A stretch of DNA of 64,000 nt from a candidate division KSB1 bacterium. GTDB taxonomy: Bacteria; Zhuqueibacterota; Zhuqueibacteria; Residuimicrobiales; Krinioviventaceae. The stretch lies in NCBI GenBank assembly GCA_034521575.1, contig JAXHMJ010000003.1, forward strand, positions 186,001 to 250,000, given 5' to 3'. Below, piece after piece: positions 9,230-18,453 of the stretch; the stretch's first letter is position 1; each line of letters starts with the position of its first letter. Position numbers and translations under genes: made by a program. The notes under the pieces are model-generated. The model did no database searches. It saw only the letters and a list, made by a program, of their open reading frames with translations, and was not told where the DNA came from.

Positions 9230-11575
9230 TTATCTGAATGCCTGAAATCGGACTCGACGTACGGCCCCGGTTTGATCCTGCACAGTTAGTTGGTGTTCAC
9301 CGGCCGGCAGATTTACTTTTACATTATGCGGTTCGCGGGTTTCTGCCAGAAATGAACCGTTCAGGTACCAGAACAGATGCATAGAGGGAGTGGCGTGTTT
9401 TGCCTTAAAGATCACCGGTTCAAAGGTGCCGCTGAACGTGCGCGGAATCTGAATGCGAATGTCCGGGATGGGATATTCGATGGCAAATTGACGCTCACGG
9501 TGAACTGCCGGACAATCCGGATGATGTCGCGGCGGCGATTCCACCATGCGATTTTGACGCTGCATAAGCTGTCGGACGGGCGGCGGATAGATGGTGCGTG
9601 TACACCACACGGTATCGGAAGGGGTCCAGCATTGTGAACACACTTGATATCCGTTGCTGTCCAGAATATAGCGTTTGTGGAAGGAACAGGTCTTGGATTC
9701 CCAGGCGACAGCAGGCGCTTCAACGCGAATGGTGTCCGGACACCAGGGGGAAGGCGAAAGACCGCTGACCGGACATACGGCTTTCAGCCGCAGATCGGAT
9801 TCCGGTTTTTCCGGCCACAGAGGTTGGTTGCTGCGGCAGAGCTGATTAAACAGTTTAAACAGCACCGGACCGGCGGCGCTGGAGCCGTACAGATCGGTAT
9901 TGCCTTGCCCGGAAAAGTGTCCGGCCCATACGCCAATCACGTATTGTGAGTTGACGCCGATCGCCCAGGCGTCGCGCTGACCGTAACTGGTACCGGTTTT
10001 CCAGGCCACGGGAATCTGATTGTTGAAAAACGGCCAGTAAAATTCCGTTCCGGGACGATCGACAGTTGCGAGCGCTTGCAATGTCAGCCAGGCGGCGCCG
10101 GGGGAACAGACGGCTGCAGCGGGATGCTGAGGCTCCGCATTCCAGCGCAGAGGCGTACTGCGGCCGAGATTTCCCAGGGATGCAAACAGTCCGCAACATT
10201 CCCACAGCGACGCTTCGGCGCCGCCCAGAATCAGGGACAGTCCGTATTCTTCCGGCGACCGGTTCAGGCTGGTCAATCCCGCATCCGTGAGGTTGTAATA
10301 AAAGCGGTCCATGCCGTAATCCTGCAGCAGAAACACGGCCGGGATGTTCAGGGAATATCGCAGCATGATGTCCAGACTTACCAGTCCGTGACACGTTCCG
10401 GAGGCGTTTTGCGGTGAAAAATTGCCGAAAAATGCAGGTACATCCGGCAGTTTTGTCGTCAGGGTATACGGACCCCGGTCCATGGCACAGGCAGCCAGAA
10501 ACGGTTTGAGCAGGCTGCCGGTGGAGCGTGCGGCCTGCACGCCGTCCACCTGACCGCCGGGCAATTTAAAGAATCCCTGGGACCCGACATAGCCGCGCAC
10601 CCGGCCGGTGGCGGTTTCTGCAACAAGGGCGGCGTAATTGCGGATGCCGTGGGTGGAAAAAAATCCCGCATAGGAATCGAGGATCAGATTTAGTTGGTGT
10701 TGAATGTCAGAGTCCAGGGTGGTGCAAATACGGTGTCCGGATTCCTGTGCCAGCGCCTGGGTGCAAAGATGCGGCGCTTTGAACACCATACGTTCCGGCA
10801 GCCGGGGTAACGGTTCCCGGCAGGCAAGATGACAGCTCAGGGAGTCCAACCTGTGAGTGCGGTACAGCCGCTGCAGCAGATGATTGCGTTTTTGCAGCAA
10901 ACGGCTGCGTTGTCTGTCCAGATTGATCATAGATGGCGAGTTGGGGAGAACCGCAAAAAGCGCGGCTTCCGCCCAGGTGAGGTCTCTGGGCGGTTTATCA
11001 AAGTAGCGTAAAGATGCGGCCTGCAGACCGACGGTATTGCCGCCCATGGGCACATGCGCCGCATACAGGATCAGCTGGTCATGTTTGCTGAAATGCAGAC
11101 TCAGTTTCAGCGCGGTCAGGCACTCGCGCAGTTTATTGAACAGGGTACGCGGTTTCGGGTGATCCAGTCGGGCTATCTGCATGCTCAGGGTGCTGCCGCC
11201 GCGGACAATGCGGCCGCTCTGCAGATTGATCCGGACAGCGTTCAGCAGCGCTAACGGGTCTATGCCGTGATGCGAGAAAAAACGCTTGTCTTCAAACGTC
11301 AGCACCGCCCGCACATATTTTTCCGGCAAGTCCAGAGAATCCGGCGGAAACCGGTATTGTTCATCTTTGGCCAGCGTAACGCGCAGCATGTTATTTTGCC
11401 GGTCGGTGACGATACGCGAATAGGATATATCCGAAAACGGCGCCGGAGGAATGAGCAGCCAGATGAAAATGATAATCAGGAGCGTAAATATTTTAGGTGC
11501 GCTGATTCGGCGGATGTCAAGTGATTTTTTTGTCAAACGCAGGACTCGAGTTGTGTGAAAAACCGTTTCCCGCAA
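9230..11575 (-). CDS. pbpC: Penicillin-binding protein 1C (peptidoglycan glycosyltransferase/transpeptidase)
   Basis: This bifunctional inner-membrane enzyme has one N-terminal membrane helix (TLLIIIFIWLLIPPAPF), a GT51 domain with the catalytic EDKRFFSHHGID and RGGSTLSMQIAR motifs, and a transpeptidase domain with STGSLLKPF (SxxK), YSLN (SxN) and KTGTS. After it comes the ~180-residue C-terminal region typical of PBP1C, containing several Cys residues and a BiPBP_C-like beta domain. Length (781) fits the family. The alpha-2-macroglobulin gene (yfhM-like) that often accompanies pbpC is not adjacent. All catalytic motifs are intact. Confidence 0.92.
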   Translation of the reverse strand: MRETVFHTTRVLRLTKKSLDIRRISAPKIFTLLIIIFIWLLIPPAPFSDISYSRIVTDRQNNMLRVTLAKDEQYRFPPDSLDLPEKYVRAVLTFEDKRFFSHHGIDPLALLNAVRINLQSGRIVRGGSTLSMQIARLDHPKPRTLFNKLRECLTALKLSLHFSKHDQLILYAAHVPMGGNTVGLQAASLRYFDKPPRDLTWAEAALFAVLPNSPSMINLDRQRSRLLQKRNHLLQRLYRTHRLDSLSCHLACREPLPRLPERMVFKAPHLCTQALAQESGHRICTTLDSDIQHQLNLILDSYAGFFSTHGIRNYAALVAETATGRVRGYVGSQGFFKLPGGQVDGVQAARSTGSLLKPFLAACAMDRGPYTLTTKLPDVPAFFGNFSPQNASGTCHGLVSLDIMLRYSLNIPAVFLLQDYGMDRFYYNLTDAGLTSLNRSPEEYGLSLILGGAEASLWECCGLFASLGNLGRSTPLRWNAEPQHPAAAVCSPGAAWLTLQALATVDRPGTEFYWPFFNNQIPVAWKTGTSYGQRDAWAIGVNSQYVIGVWAGHFSGQGNTDLYGSSAAGPVLFKLFNQLCRSNQPLWPEKPESDLRLKAVCPVSGLSPSPWCPDTIRVEAPAVAWESKTCSFHKRYILDSNGYQVCSQCWTPSDTVWCTRTIYPPPVRQLMQRQNRMVESPPRHHPDCPAVHRERQFAIEYPIPDIRIQIPRTFSGTFEPVIFKAKHATPSMHLFWYLNGSFLAETREPHNVKVNLPAGEHQLTVQDQTGAVRRVRFQAFR

Positions 11576-11802
11576 AAGTATGAAAAATAATTTGGATTGA
11601 AAAGGAAATAAGCAAAATCATAGGGCAATTGAAACCCGATTGCCCGGAATATTTGCCCGCGGTTATCTCGATGGTTATGCTAAAAATACATACAGCTTGA
11701 AAAAACGGTTTAAAGATTAGGCCGTTTCCTTATACATCACTCTTTTTTTTCTTTACGATAAATGTGGTTAATTTTATAATTCCTCCCTGGGCCATTTATT
11801 AT

Positions 11803-11841
11803 AAGCAACAGGGTGTGCCGAAAAGCCAAGTCCCTGTTGCT
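11803..11841. terminator. Stem-loop 3' of the SHOCT gene
   Basis: AGCAACAGGG and CCCTGTTGCT form a perfect 10-bp stem with a 19-nt loop just beyond the minus-strand stop at 11850. The sequence after it on the minus strand is A/T-rich but lacks a clean T tract, so it may be a weak terminator or an mRNA-stabilising hairpin. Confidence 0.5.
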
Positions 11842-11849
11842 CATTTTGT

Positions 11850-12065
11850 TTATCCAGTTAGATCACGCTTCTTTTCTTCGAATTCCTGTTTATCGATTTC
11901 GCCCAGGGCATAGCGTTCTTTGAGTATGTCCAAAGCTGATTTTGGCTCTCTCGGAGAGGTGTTCGAGTTTTGGGCGGAACGCACCACAGCCCAGATGATC
12001 AACCCCAGAACAACCAGGCCCAATATCCAGCCCCATCCCATAAATCCCGTTCCGTATCCATGCAT
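11850..12065 (-). CDS. Small SHOCT-domain membrane protein
   Basis: This 71-residue protein has a Gly/Trp-rich start (MHGYGTGFMGWGW), one membrane helix (ILGLVVLGLIIWAVV) and a C-terminal SHOCT motif, LDILKERYALGEIDKQEFEEKK. SHOCT modules are oligomerisation or anchoring elements. Very similar small proteins occur in heavy-metal resistance clusters, and here it ends the copper-handling group. A ribosome site AAGGAGG precedes the ATG. Confidence 0.8.
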   Translation of the reverse strand: MHGYGTGFMGWGWILGLVVLGLIIWAVVRSAQNSNTSPREPKSALDILKERYALGEIDKQEFEEKKRDLTG

Positions 12066-12108
12066 GTTAACCTCCTTTCTGCGTGTTGTTGACTTGATTC
12101 ATCATGCC

Positions 12109-12711
12109 CTATTGCTGCGGGTTCATGGATTTTAGCATTTCTTTCTGATCATCATTGAGCACGGTTTTCATCCTTTTCAAGGTTTCATAAGCAGCGATGT
12201 GCATGTCGATCTTGATGTTCGAGCAGAATTGCATTTGCTTTTTAATCTGACCCGCAGTCGCCTCCTGTTTCAGCATGTTTTCCAGATCGACTCTTTTTTT
12301 CCTTAAATCGGTTTTATAGTCAATCTGCTGTTTCTGAAAATCAGCGCGCATATCGATCAGTTTTTTCGATTGATTTTGGGTTAGGGTCAATTCCTCCTGC
12401 ATTTCGGGAAGCATTTTGACCATCATCATGACGTTCATCATGGGACTCTGCTGCATCATTCCACAGCTCATCATACCGCCGTGCATCATCCCGCGGCTCA
12501 TCATTCCTGACATCATACCGTTCTGCATCATGCCACGCCCCTTCATGCCACTGTGCATCATCCCGCGTCCCATCATACCGGGCATCTCATCTGTGCTGTC
12601 GCTCGGCATCATCTGGCTGCTTCCCGCATGCTGCATGCCCTGTTGTGCTGACACCGGGACAAGAAAAAAAGCGGTCAATGCTATCGTAAAAACTGCTGTG
12701 AATAATCTCAT
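12109..12711 (-). CDS. Periplasmic Met-rich Spy/CpxP-like protein
   Basis: A signal peptide (MRLFTAVFTIALTAFFLVPVSAQ) is followed by ~60 residues with a dozen MM pairs in GxMM or GMM repeats, typical of periplasmic Cu(I) binders. The C-terminal half is Spy/CpxP-like, with an LTLTQNQSKKLIDMRADF helix (LTxxQ motif) and a long basic coiled segment ending LNDDQKEMLKSM. The ATG at 12711 is chosen because AAGGAGGT lies just upstream; the frame opens at 12738 without one. It lies downstream of the multicopper oxidase on the same strand, and a copper-sponge or chaperone role is the natural inference. Confidence 0.75.
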   Translation of the reverse strand: MRLFTAVFTIALTAFFLVPVSAQQGMQHAGSSQMMPSDSTDEMPGMMGRGMMHSGMKGRGMMQNGMMSGMMSRGMMHGGMMSCGMMQQSPMMNVMMMVKMLPEMQEELTLTQNQSKKLIDMRADFQKQQIDYKTDLRKKRVDLENMLKQEATAGQIKKQMQFCSNIKIDMHIAAYETLKRMKTVLNDDQKEMLKSMNPQQ

Positions 12712-12827
12712 GGTGTACCTCCTTAAAGTTGGATTCAAACATGTTGAACTGTTTCTGTCTTTACTATATTCAAATGCTGTGCCATAATGATAATACTTCT
12801 TAAGTATAATAAAAACAATTATTAAAA

Positions 12828-12916
12828 CTTTTGAGACGATATTAACATCGTAGAATAGTACTCGGACTGCAGATCAAAGTGTAGAATATTCAACACTGTC
12901 ATAGGGGTCTCAAAAG
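12828..12916. repeat. Spaced 10-bp inverted repeat
   Basis: CTTTTGAGAC (12828-12837) and GTCTCAAAAG (12907-12916) are perfect inverted copies enclosing 69 bp, in the gap between the multicopper oxidase and the Spy-like gene. They could be the ends of a tiny mobile remnant or a long-range mRNA stem; nothing between them is coding. Confidence 0.4.
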
Positions 12917-12942
12917 ATATTTTAAAAATTCAGGCCTGCGAT

Positions 12943-14517
12943 TTAACCGGATTCGATCCGGTAATTGCGCATCATGCCCATATCCTCGTGTTCCAGATTG
13001 TGGCAATGATACAAATACAATCCGCTGAAATCCTCAAATCGGAGCGCCACCTGCACCCGCGCACCCGGCAGCAGCAGAAAACTGTCCTTTCTGCCATGAT
13101 CTACAACACCGTCTTTGAGCGCGTCCCAGGCTGCGGCGAAGCGCGGATCGATCTGACGATCAAAAATTTTGAACTGCAAACCGTGAATATGCACCGGATG
13201 CGGCATATTCATCATGCCGCCCATCATGCCCATATCGCCGCCCGCATTGATAAATTCCCAGATTTCTGTGGTGTTCAGCTTTACTTTTTCATAGTCAGCA
13301 ACATCTGTCATTTCAAACGTTCTGCCGTTGATGGTCCATTGCATATGTCGGCCCATGGCGAATTCAAAGCGCCTCGGCTCGTTTGAATTGGTGGCATCCT
13401 GTGCTGACAGAGGCTCAAAGTCTGAGAGCTTTGAGGGCAGCTGAAAGCGGTTGTTCGCTTTATGTGTGATTTTCACGCGTGAAATATCAAAGGCTGCGCC
13501 GTTTTCCGGTACATTGCGGTTTGTACCGCCCATCATGCCGCGTCCCATCATACCCATACCGGCATCAACTCCCGGTATAGGAAGACTGACCAGTTTGAGT
13601 TCATCACCCGGATGACGGTCTGAAAAATCAGCGATCACATCAAAGCGTTCGGCCGGGCCCAGGGTCAGAAAAGGCCGGGTGACAGGTTCTTTGAGTAATC
13701 CGCCGTCTGTGCCGATCACGGTCATCGGAGTCCCGTCCTGCCAGGCCAGCTTGTAGATACGCGAATTGGAGCCGTTTAATATTCGCAGCCTGTAAACGCC
13801 GGTGTCCGCTTTTAAGGTATATCCGGACTTTCCGTTGACCAGCACGGTATCACCCAGGAATCCCAGCATCTGCTGCATACGGTTCTGAATGTAGATCAGT
13901 TGGTTGTCCGGACTAAACTGTCGATCCTGAATGATCAGCGGCACGTCATGATCGCCGGCCGGCAGGTTCAGCTGTTCCTCTTCCTCGTCTGTCACCAGAA
14001 ACAGACCGGCCAGTCCGCGATACACCTGGGGGCCGGTTTTTCCATGCGGATGCGGGTGAAACCAGTAGGTGCCGGGACGGTCCATAATGGTAAATTCATA
14101 GACGTATTCTCCGCCCGGTTTGATCACATAGCGCGGATGACCATCTGCCTCCGGCGGCACATGCAGGCCGTGCCAGTGAATGATGGAAACCTGGTCGACC
14201 TGATTGCGGAAATAAATACGCATCTTTTGTCCGCGACGCGCTTTGATGACCGGTCCCACCCAGGTATCCGGCAGGTTGGTCAGAGCGTTTGCATCGCCTT
14301 TTATAACCTCACCCGTGTAATGCCATATACCGGTTTCCGGACCGTCCAAAATCTGCAGGCGTCCGGGTTTTGCAGTCAGGTTGATCTCTATATCCGGGAT
14401 AAAATCCGGATCTGGTTTGGCGGCACGTGATGTGTTCCCGCGGCCGCAGGATGAGAGCAAACCGTTGGCCGCCAGCGCGCCGAGTCCTGCTGTTTTGAAA
14501 AACGTTCGACGTTTCAT
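12943..14517 (-). CDS. Multicopper oxidase, periplasmic cuprous/laccase-like
   Basis: A twin-arginine signal (MKRRTFFKTAGLGALAANG) exports the folded enzyme. All four copper-ligand blocks are present: HWHGLHVP, WFHPHPHG, HPVHIHGLQF and YHCHNLEHEDMGMM, the last giving the type 1 His-Cys-His with an axial Met. Two Met-rich inserts (GMGMMGRGMMGG and GGDMGMMGGMMNMP) recall the Met-rich region that binds Cu(I) in CueO. The enzyme probably oxidises Cu(I) to Cu(II) in the periplasm using oxygen, which implies at least occasional oxic exposure. The 524-residue length is normal. It belongs to the minus-strand copper group. Confidence 0.9.
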   Translation of the reverse strand: MKRRTFFKTAGLGALAANGLLSSCGRGNTSRAAKPDPDFIPDIEINLTAKPGRLQILDGPETGIWHYTGEVIKGDANALTNLPDTWVGPVIKARRGQKMRIYFRNQVDQVSIIHWHGLHVPPEADGHPRYVIKPGGEYVYEFTIMDRPGTYWFHPHPHGKTGPQVYRGLAGLFLVTDEEEEQLNLPAGDHDVPLIIQDRQFSPDNQLIYIQNRMQQMLGFLGDTVLVNGKSGYTLKADTGVYRLRILNGSNSRIYKLAWQDGTPMTVIGTDGGLLKEPVTRPFLTLGPAERFDVIADFSDRHPGDELKLVSLPIPGVDAGMGMMGRGMMGGTNRNVPENGAAFDISRVKITHKANNRFQLPSKLSDFEPLSAQDATNSNEPRRFEFAMGRHMQWTINGRTFEMTDVADYEKVKLNTTEIWEFINAGGDMGMMGGMMNMPHPVHIHGLQFKIFDRQIDPRFAAAWDALKDGVVDHGRKDSFLLLPGARVQVALRFEDFSGLYLYHCHNLEHEDMGMMRNYRIESG

Positions 14518-14536
14518 ATTATCTTTCCTGTCATTT

Positions 14537-15160
14537 TTATTTCTCCGCTATGATCAATTTGACAATATCCAGCCACAGATCTATCACCCGACTGTTTTCA
14601 AATCCTGCTTTTTTTAGATTGTCCACGGTTTCCCGGTTGATGTTAGCGCCATAAATATGCAGGGGAACCGGATTCAAGATATCCATCATCGCACCCAAAA
14701 CCGGTTTGTGGCTGCGCACATGCTCCAGCATCACGGCACGGCCGCCGGGTTTGAGCACCCTCCGGATTTCTCTGAATCCTCTAACCGGATCCGGCACCGA
14801 ACAAAACACACAGGAGGTGACCACGCTGTCGAAATGATTGTCCGGGAAATCCATATTCTGAACATCCATGACGCGCAGATCGAATTCTCTGTTCATTTCA
14901 GCGGCTTTGCGTTCGGCCCGTTCGATCATGGCCGGACTGAAATCGATGCCGGTCACCTGTAAGTGATCCGGATACCAGGCCAGATTTTTACCCGTGCCTA
15001 CACCCACTTCAAGAACCCGGCCTCTGATATTTTTCATCAATGTGCCGCGCCAGTTGGCCAACATATGCTCCATGGGGCTTTCGAGGATATCATAAATCCC
15101 GGCAATGCGGCTGTAGCGGTTGCGGATTTTGTCTGTTTGTTTATTTGGCATTTTTATCAT
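14537..15160 (-). CDS. Class I SAM-dependent methyltransferase (UbiE/PmtA-like)
   Basis: Motif I is VLEVGVGTGKNLAWYP, followed by the acidic residue of motif II in TGIDFSPAMIERA, and motif post-I/III as FDSVVTSCVFCSVPDP and LKPGGRAVMLEH. The 207-residue length and the C-terminal INPVPLHIYGANINRETV-like segment fit small ubiE/phospholipid-methyltransferase homologues often annotated near metal-resistance genes. The acceptor is unknown. It lies 20 bp upstream of the multicopper oxidase gene on the same strand and is likely cotranscribed. Confidence 0.8.
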   Translation of the reverse strand: MIKMPNKQTDKIRNRYSRIAGIYDILESPMEHMLANWRGTLMKNIRGRVLEVGVGTGKNLAWYPDHLQVTGIDFSPAMIERAERKAAEMNREFDLRVMDVQNMDFPDNHFDSVVTSCVFCSVPDPVRGFREIRRVLKPGGRAVMLEHVRSHKPVLGAMMDILNPVPLHIYGANINRETVDNLKKAGFENSRVIDLWLDIVKLIIAEK

Positions 15161-15283
15161 TTATTTACGACTATGAAGCACTGATTTTGCCGTATACAGA
15201 ACTGCAGGCAGCACGGATATCTATCGAAATAAAAACAGAAATATCATCTGCAGCGTGTACACGAGCGAGCCCGGAATCCCGTA

Positions 15284-15748
15284 TTATGGCTCCGTTGTTT
15301 GCCTCATTTCATTCATCTGCTCCAGCATGCTCTGGTAATTCTGCATCATCAGATTCATGTGCTTTTGCATCTGTTCGAGACGGGTTTTATATTCCCGGTT
15401 CTGCATCAGCTCCGAATCATTCATCAGAGAGTTCATGGTGTTCATGACCTGATTCATATCGCGGGCCATGTCATGCATGTGTCCGCTCATGGTTATCATG
15501 GAATGTCCATAAACCGTATCCACTCCGGATCGGGCTTCCATATGCTGCTGCCAGTCGTCCCGCATTTGACCGGACAGGGTTTGCAGATCATTCATATGGT
15601 CGGCCATACCGGGCATTCCCGTCATTTCTCCGCTGCCTCGGTGCATACTCGAGTAATCCTGATTCATATGTTCGGCGTGCTGTTCATTGTTGCATGCCGT
15701 ACCCAGAATTAAAAGTGAACATATCATAATCGTCAATACAGCTCTCAT
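15284..15748 (-). CDS. Met/His-rich lipoprotein
   Basis: A lipoprotein signal (MRAVLTIMICSLLILGTAC, lipobox LGTAC) leads a mature chain with about 25 Met and many His residues arranged as MHxM, HMHDM and NxMxxMN patterns on long predicted helices. GGAGGT precedes the ATG. It sits between copB and the methyltransferase gene. A periplasmic metal-binding role, probably for Cu(I) through Met/His clusters, is inferred from composition and context; I know of no named family. Confidence 0.65.
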   Translation of the reverse strand: MRAVLTIMICSLLILGTACNNEQHAEHMNQDYSSMHRGSGEMTGMPGMADHMNDLQTLSGQMRDDWQQHMEARSGVDTVYGHSMITMSGHMHDMARDMNQVMNTMNSLMNDSELMQNREYKTRLEQMQKHMNLMMQNYQSMLEQMNEMRQTTEP

Positions 15749-15761
15749 AAAGTACCTCCGT

Positions 15762-17816
15762 TCAGCTTTTTACATTCATCTTGCGTTTCAGAAATTGCGC
15801 GTTGATGGCGACAATCACTGTACTCAAACTCATTAATATCGCACCCAGGGCCGGACTGATGACAATCCCGGCGTGCAGCAGCACACCTGCAGCCAGGGGA
15901 ATAGCCACCACATTGTAGCCGGTGGCCCAGACAAAGTTTTGAATCATTTTGTGATAGGTCGCTCTGCCGAACAGAACCAGAGAAGCGATATCTGCAGGAT
16001 TGCTGTTCACAAGAATAATATCCGCGGTTTCCGCGGCAATATCGGTTCCTGATCCCACGGCAATGCCCACATCAGCTGTGGCCAGGGCCGGCGCGTCATT
16101 GATGCCGTCACCGGTCATGGCGACAAATTCACCGTTCTTTTGAAATTCCTTGACCTTTTCCAGTTTCTGGTCCGGCAGAATTCCGGCATAATAGCCATCC
16201 AGCCCCAGTTCCTCGCTGACGCTTTTGGCGACCTGTTCATTGTCGCCGGTCATCATCACTACTTTGAGTCCATTGTTCTTTAAGGTTTTGACCGCGTCAT
16301 AGGATTCGCTGCGGATCTCATCCGCCATGGCGATGAATCCGGCCAGCTTACCGTCTATGGTTACAAATACCACGGTTTCCTGTTCGTTTTTATAAGCCTT
16401 GTCCGGGATATGCATATTTTTTTCTTTGATTGCTTCGGGACTGACCACGCGGATTTTCTTGTTTTCCACATCCGCTTCAATGCCTTTGCCGGTGATGGCG
16501 TTAAAGTTCTCGGCTTTGGGCAGCTTGATGTTCTTCCTGTTTGATTTTGTCCAGGATGCCGACCGCCAGGGGATGTTCGGATTGCGATTCCAGAGCGCCG
16601 GCCAGACGCAGGATGTCATTGTCCTTAACCTCATCATTCAGTGCCCCATAGCGGGTCACACCGAAATTGCCCCGGGTCAAAGTGCCGGTTTTGTCAAAGG
16701 CCAGCAGGGTGATTTTGCGTGAATTTTCAAATGCCGTGCGGTTGCGGATCAGCAGACCTTTTTGTGCCGAAATGGACGTGGAAATGGCCACCACCAGGGG
16801 GACGGCCAGTCCCAATGCGTGCGGACAGGTAATGACCATGACCGTCGCCATGCGTTCGAGCGCAAAGACAAACGGGCGGCCGAGCGCCAGCCAGGTTGCC
16901 AGCGTCCCGAATCCGATGGTGAGCGCAATGAGGGTCAGCCAGAAGGCGATGCGGTCGGCCAGATTCTGGGTTTTTGACTTTTTGCTCTGCGCCTCGCGTA
17001 CCATATTGACCACCTTGGACAGGTAAGCGTCCTCGCCCACTTGTTTGACCCGGACCGTCAAGGAACCGTTGCCGTTGATGGTTCCGCCGATCACCTTGTC
17101 ATCCTTAGCCTTTGTTGACCGGTTTGGATTCGCCGGTCACCATGGATTCGTTGACGTGACTCTTTCCCGTCGACGATCTCGCCGTCCACCGGGATTTTTT
17201 CACCGGGACGCACCAGTACCTGCTGACCGGCTTTTAGTTCATCCACGTTGACATCTGCGGTATCGCCGTTTTTGAGCAGATGCGCTTCTGACGGCATCAT
17301 TTCTACCAGTTTCTGCAGAGAGCGGGAAGCGCCGAGCACGGATTTCATTTCAATCCAGTGTCCCAGCAGCATAATATCGATCAGGGTCACCAGTTCCCAG
17401 AAAAACGTGCTTCCGGATACGCCAAAGGTGGTTGCCGAACTGTAACCCCAGGCCACGGTAATGGCCACGCCGATCAGAGTCATCATGCCGGGTTGTTTAT
17501 TCTTGAGTTCATCCGTTAGTCCGGTTAGAAACGGCCAGCCGCCGTAGAAAAAGACAACAGTGGACAATCCGAATAGAATATATCCGTCAATACCCGGTAT
17601 GAACGTAAAGCTGAATCCCAGCAGACCCTGAATCATCGGCGACAGGATCAGAATGGGTACGGTAACGGCGAGCGAGATCCAGAACCGGCGGCGGAAATCG
17701 CGGATCATCATGGCGTGATGGCTGGTGTGGTCGTGGGAATCGTGATCATGAGCATGGCCGTTGTGATTGTGGCCCTGATGCTGATGTTTATGTGATTGTT
17801 CGTGATGGTTATGCAT
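15762..17816 (-). CDS. copB: CPH-type P1B copper-exporting ATPase (CopB-like), three frameshifts
   Basis: Read on the minus strand, the protein starts with a His-rich tail (MHNHHEQSHKHQHQGHNHN), has the usual membrane pairs, the CPH metal motif in TCPHALGLAVPLV, the phosphorylation site DKTGTLTRG, SEHPLAVGI in the nucleotide-binding domain, and MTGDGINDAPALA. CPH marks the P1B-3 (CopB) group. The literal sequence is split in three: one extra base near 17161 and another near 17108 interrupt the actuator domain around VNESMVTGESKPV, and a third near 16545 interrupts the nucleotide-binding domain. Correcting all three gives one continuous ~684-residue protein, so either the reads are wrong or the gene is freshly inactivated. 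Confidence 0.85.
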
Positions 17817-17847
17817 AGAGTTGGTTTCCTTTATTGCGTTTATTTTG

Positions 17848-17863
17848 TATTGTTATAACAATA
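17848..17863. promoter_or_regulatory. 16-bp perfect palindrome upstream of copB
   Basis: TATTGTTATAACAATA is fully self-complementary and lies 32 bp before the minus-strand copB start, where a repressor of the copper cluster could bind. No CsoR, CueR or CopY gene is in the window. Confidence 0.4.
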
Positions 17864-18135
17864 ATAAGGAGGGTGTTTATTCAAAAGTATACGATTATGG
17901 GGCGCAAAATATTCTGCGATAACCGCTTTTTTGTTCTGTTCTTTCAATGACCAAATCCAATCGGATGCGGGCTGTTTTGTCTTTTGGGTAAAAACCGGTT
18001 ATGATTTTTTTGCAGAAAATGGCCATATACCGCCGCACATAGACGTGCGCGATGGAAACTATGCATTTGCGAGTCCGTGAAAATCAACAGCATCTGATTT
18101 TTCTCACCCGAATGCATATTTGTTAAAAAACATGC

Positions 18136-18183
18136 TTGACATTCTGATTGGTTCTTGTTAAAATGTTACTACATGTAATAACA
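18136..18183 (+). promoter_or_regulatory. mazEF promoter with overlapping dyad
   Basis: TTGACA (18136-18141), a 17-bp spacer and TAAAAT (18159-18164) form a near-consensus promoter. A near-perfect 20-bp inverted repeat, TGTTACTACATGTAATAACA (18164-18183), overlaps the -10 and the expected start point. That is where a MazE-type antitoxin would autorepress. The rest of the 388-bp gap (17817-18204) shows nothing further that I can name. Confidence 0.6.
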
Positions 18184-18204
18184 AAATAATGTTGAGGACT
18201 CGAT

Positions 18205-18453
18205 TTGGATATTAAAGTTCAAAAAATTGGAAACTCTAAGGGTATCCGGATTCCTAAAAAAGTCATTCATGCCTGTGAAATTTCTGATGTCGTGGAGCTT
18301 TATGTGACCGGCAAGACCATCACGATACAGGCGAAACGAAAACCCAGGGAAGGCTGGGCAAAGGCTGCCAAAGCAATGCATCAAAGAGGGGATGATAAAT
18401 TGTTCCTGCCTGATGAACTCGATACGAACGTTCATTCTCCCTGGAAAAAGTAA
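18205..18453 (+). CDS. mazE: MazE/AbrB-fold antitoxin
   Basis: The 82-residue protein begins at a TTG with GTTGAGGA 7 nt upstream. Its first ~45 residues are a SpoVT/AbrB swapped-hairpin DNA-binding fold: IQKIGNS-type start (VQKIGNSKGIRIPKKVI) and VELYVTGKTITIQ. The flexible C-terminal tail ending HSPWKK would neutralise the toxin. The stop TAA is followed directly by the toxin ATG, the usual coupled arrangement. Confidence 0.85.
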   Translation: MDIKVQKIGNSKGIRIPKKVIHACEISDVVELYVTGKTITIQAKRKPREGWAKAAKAMHQRGDDKLFLPDELDTNVHSPWKK

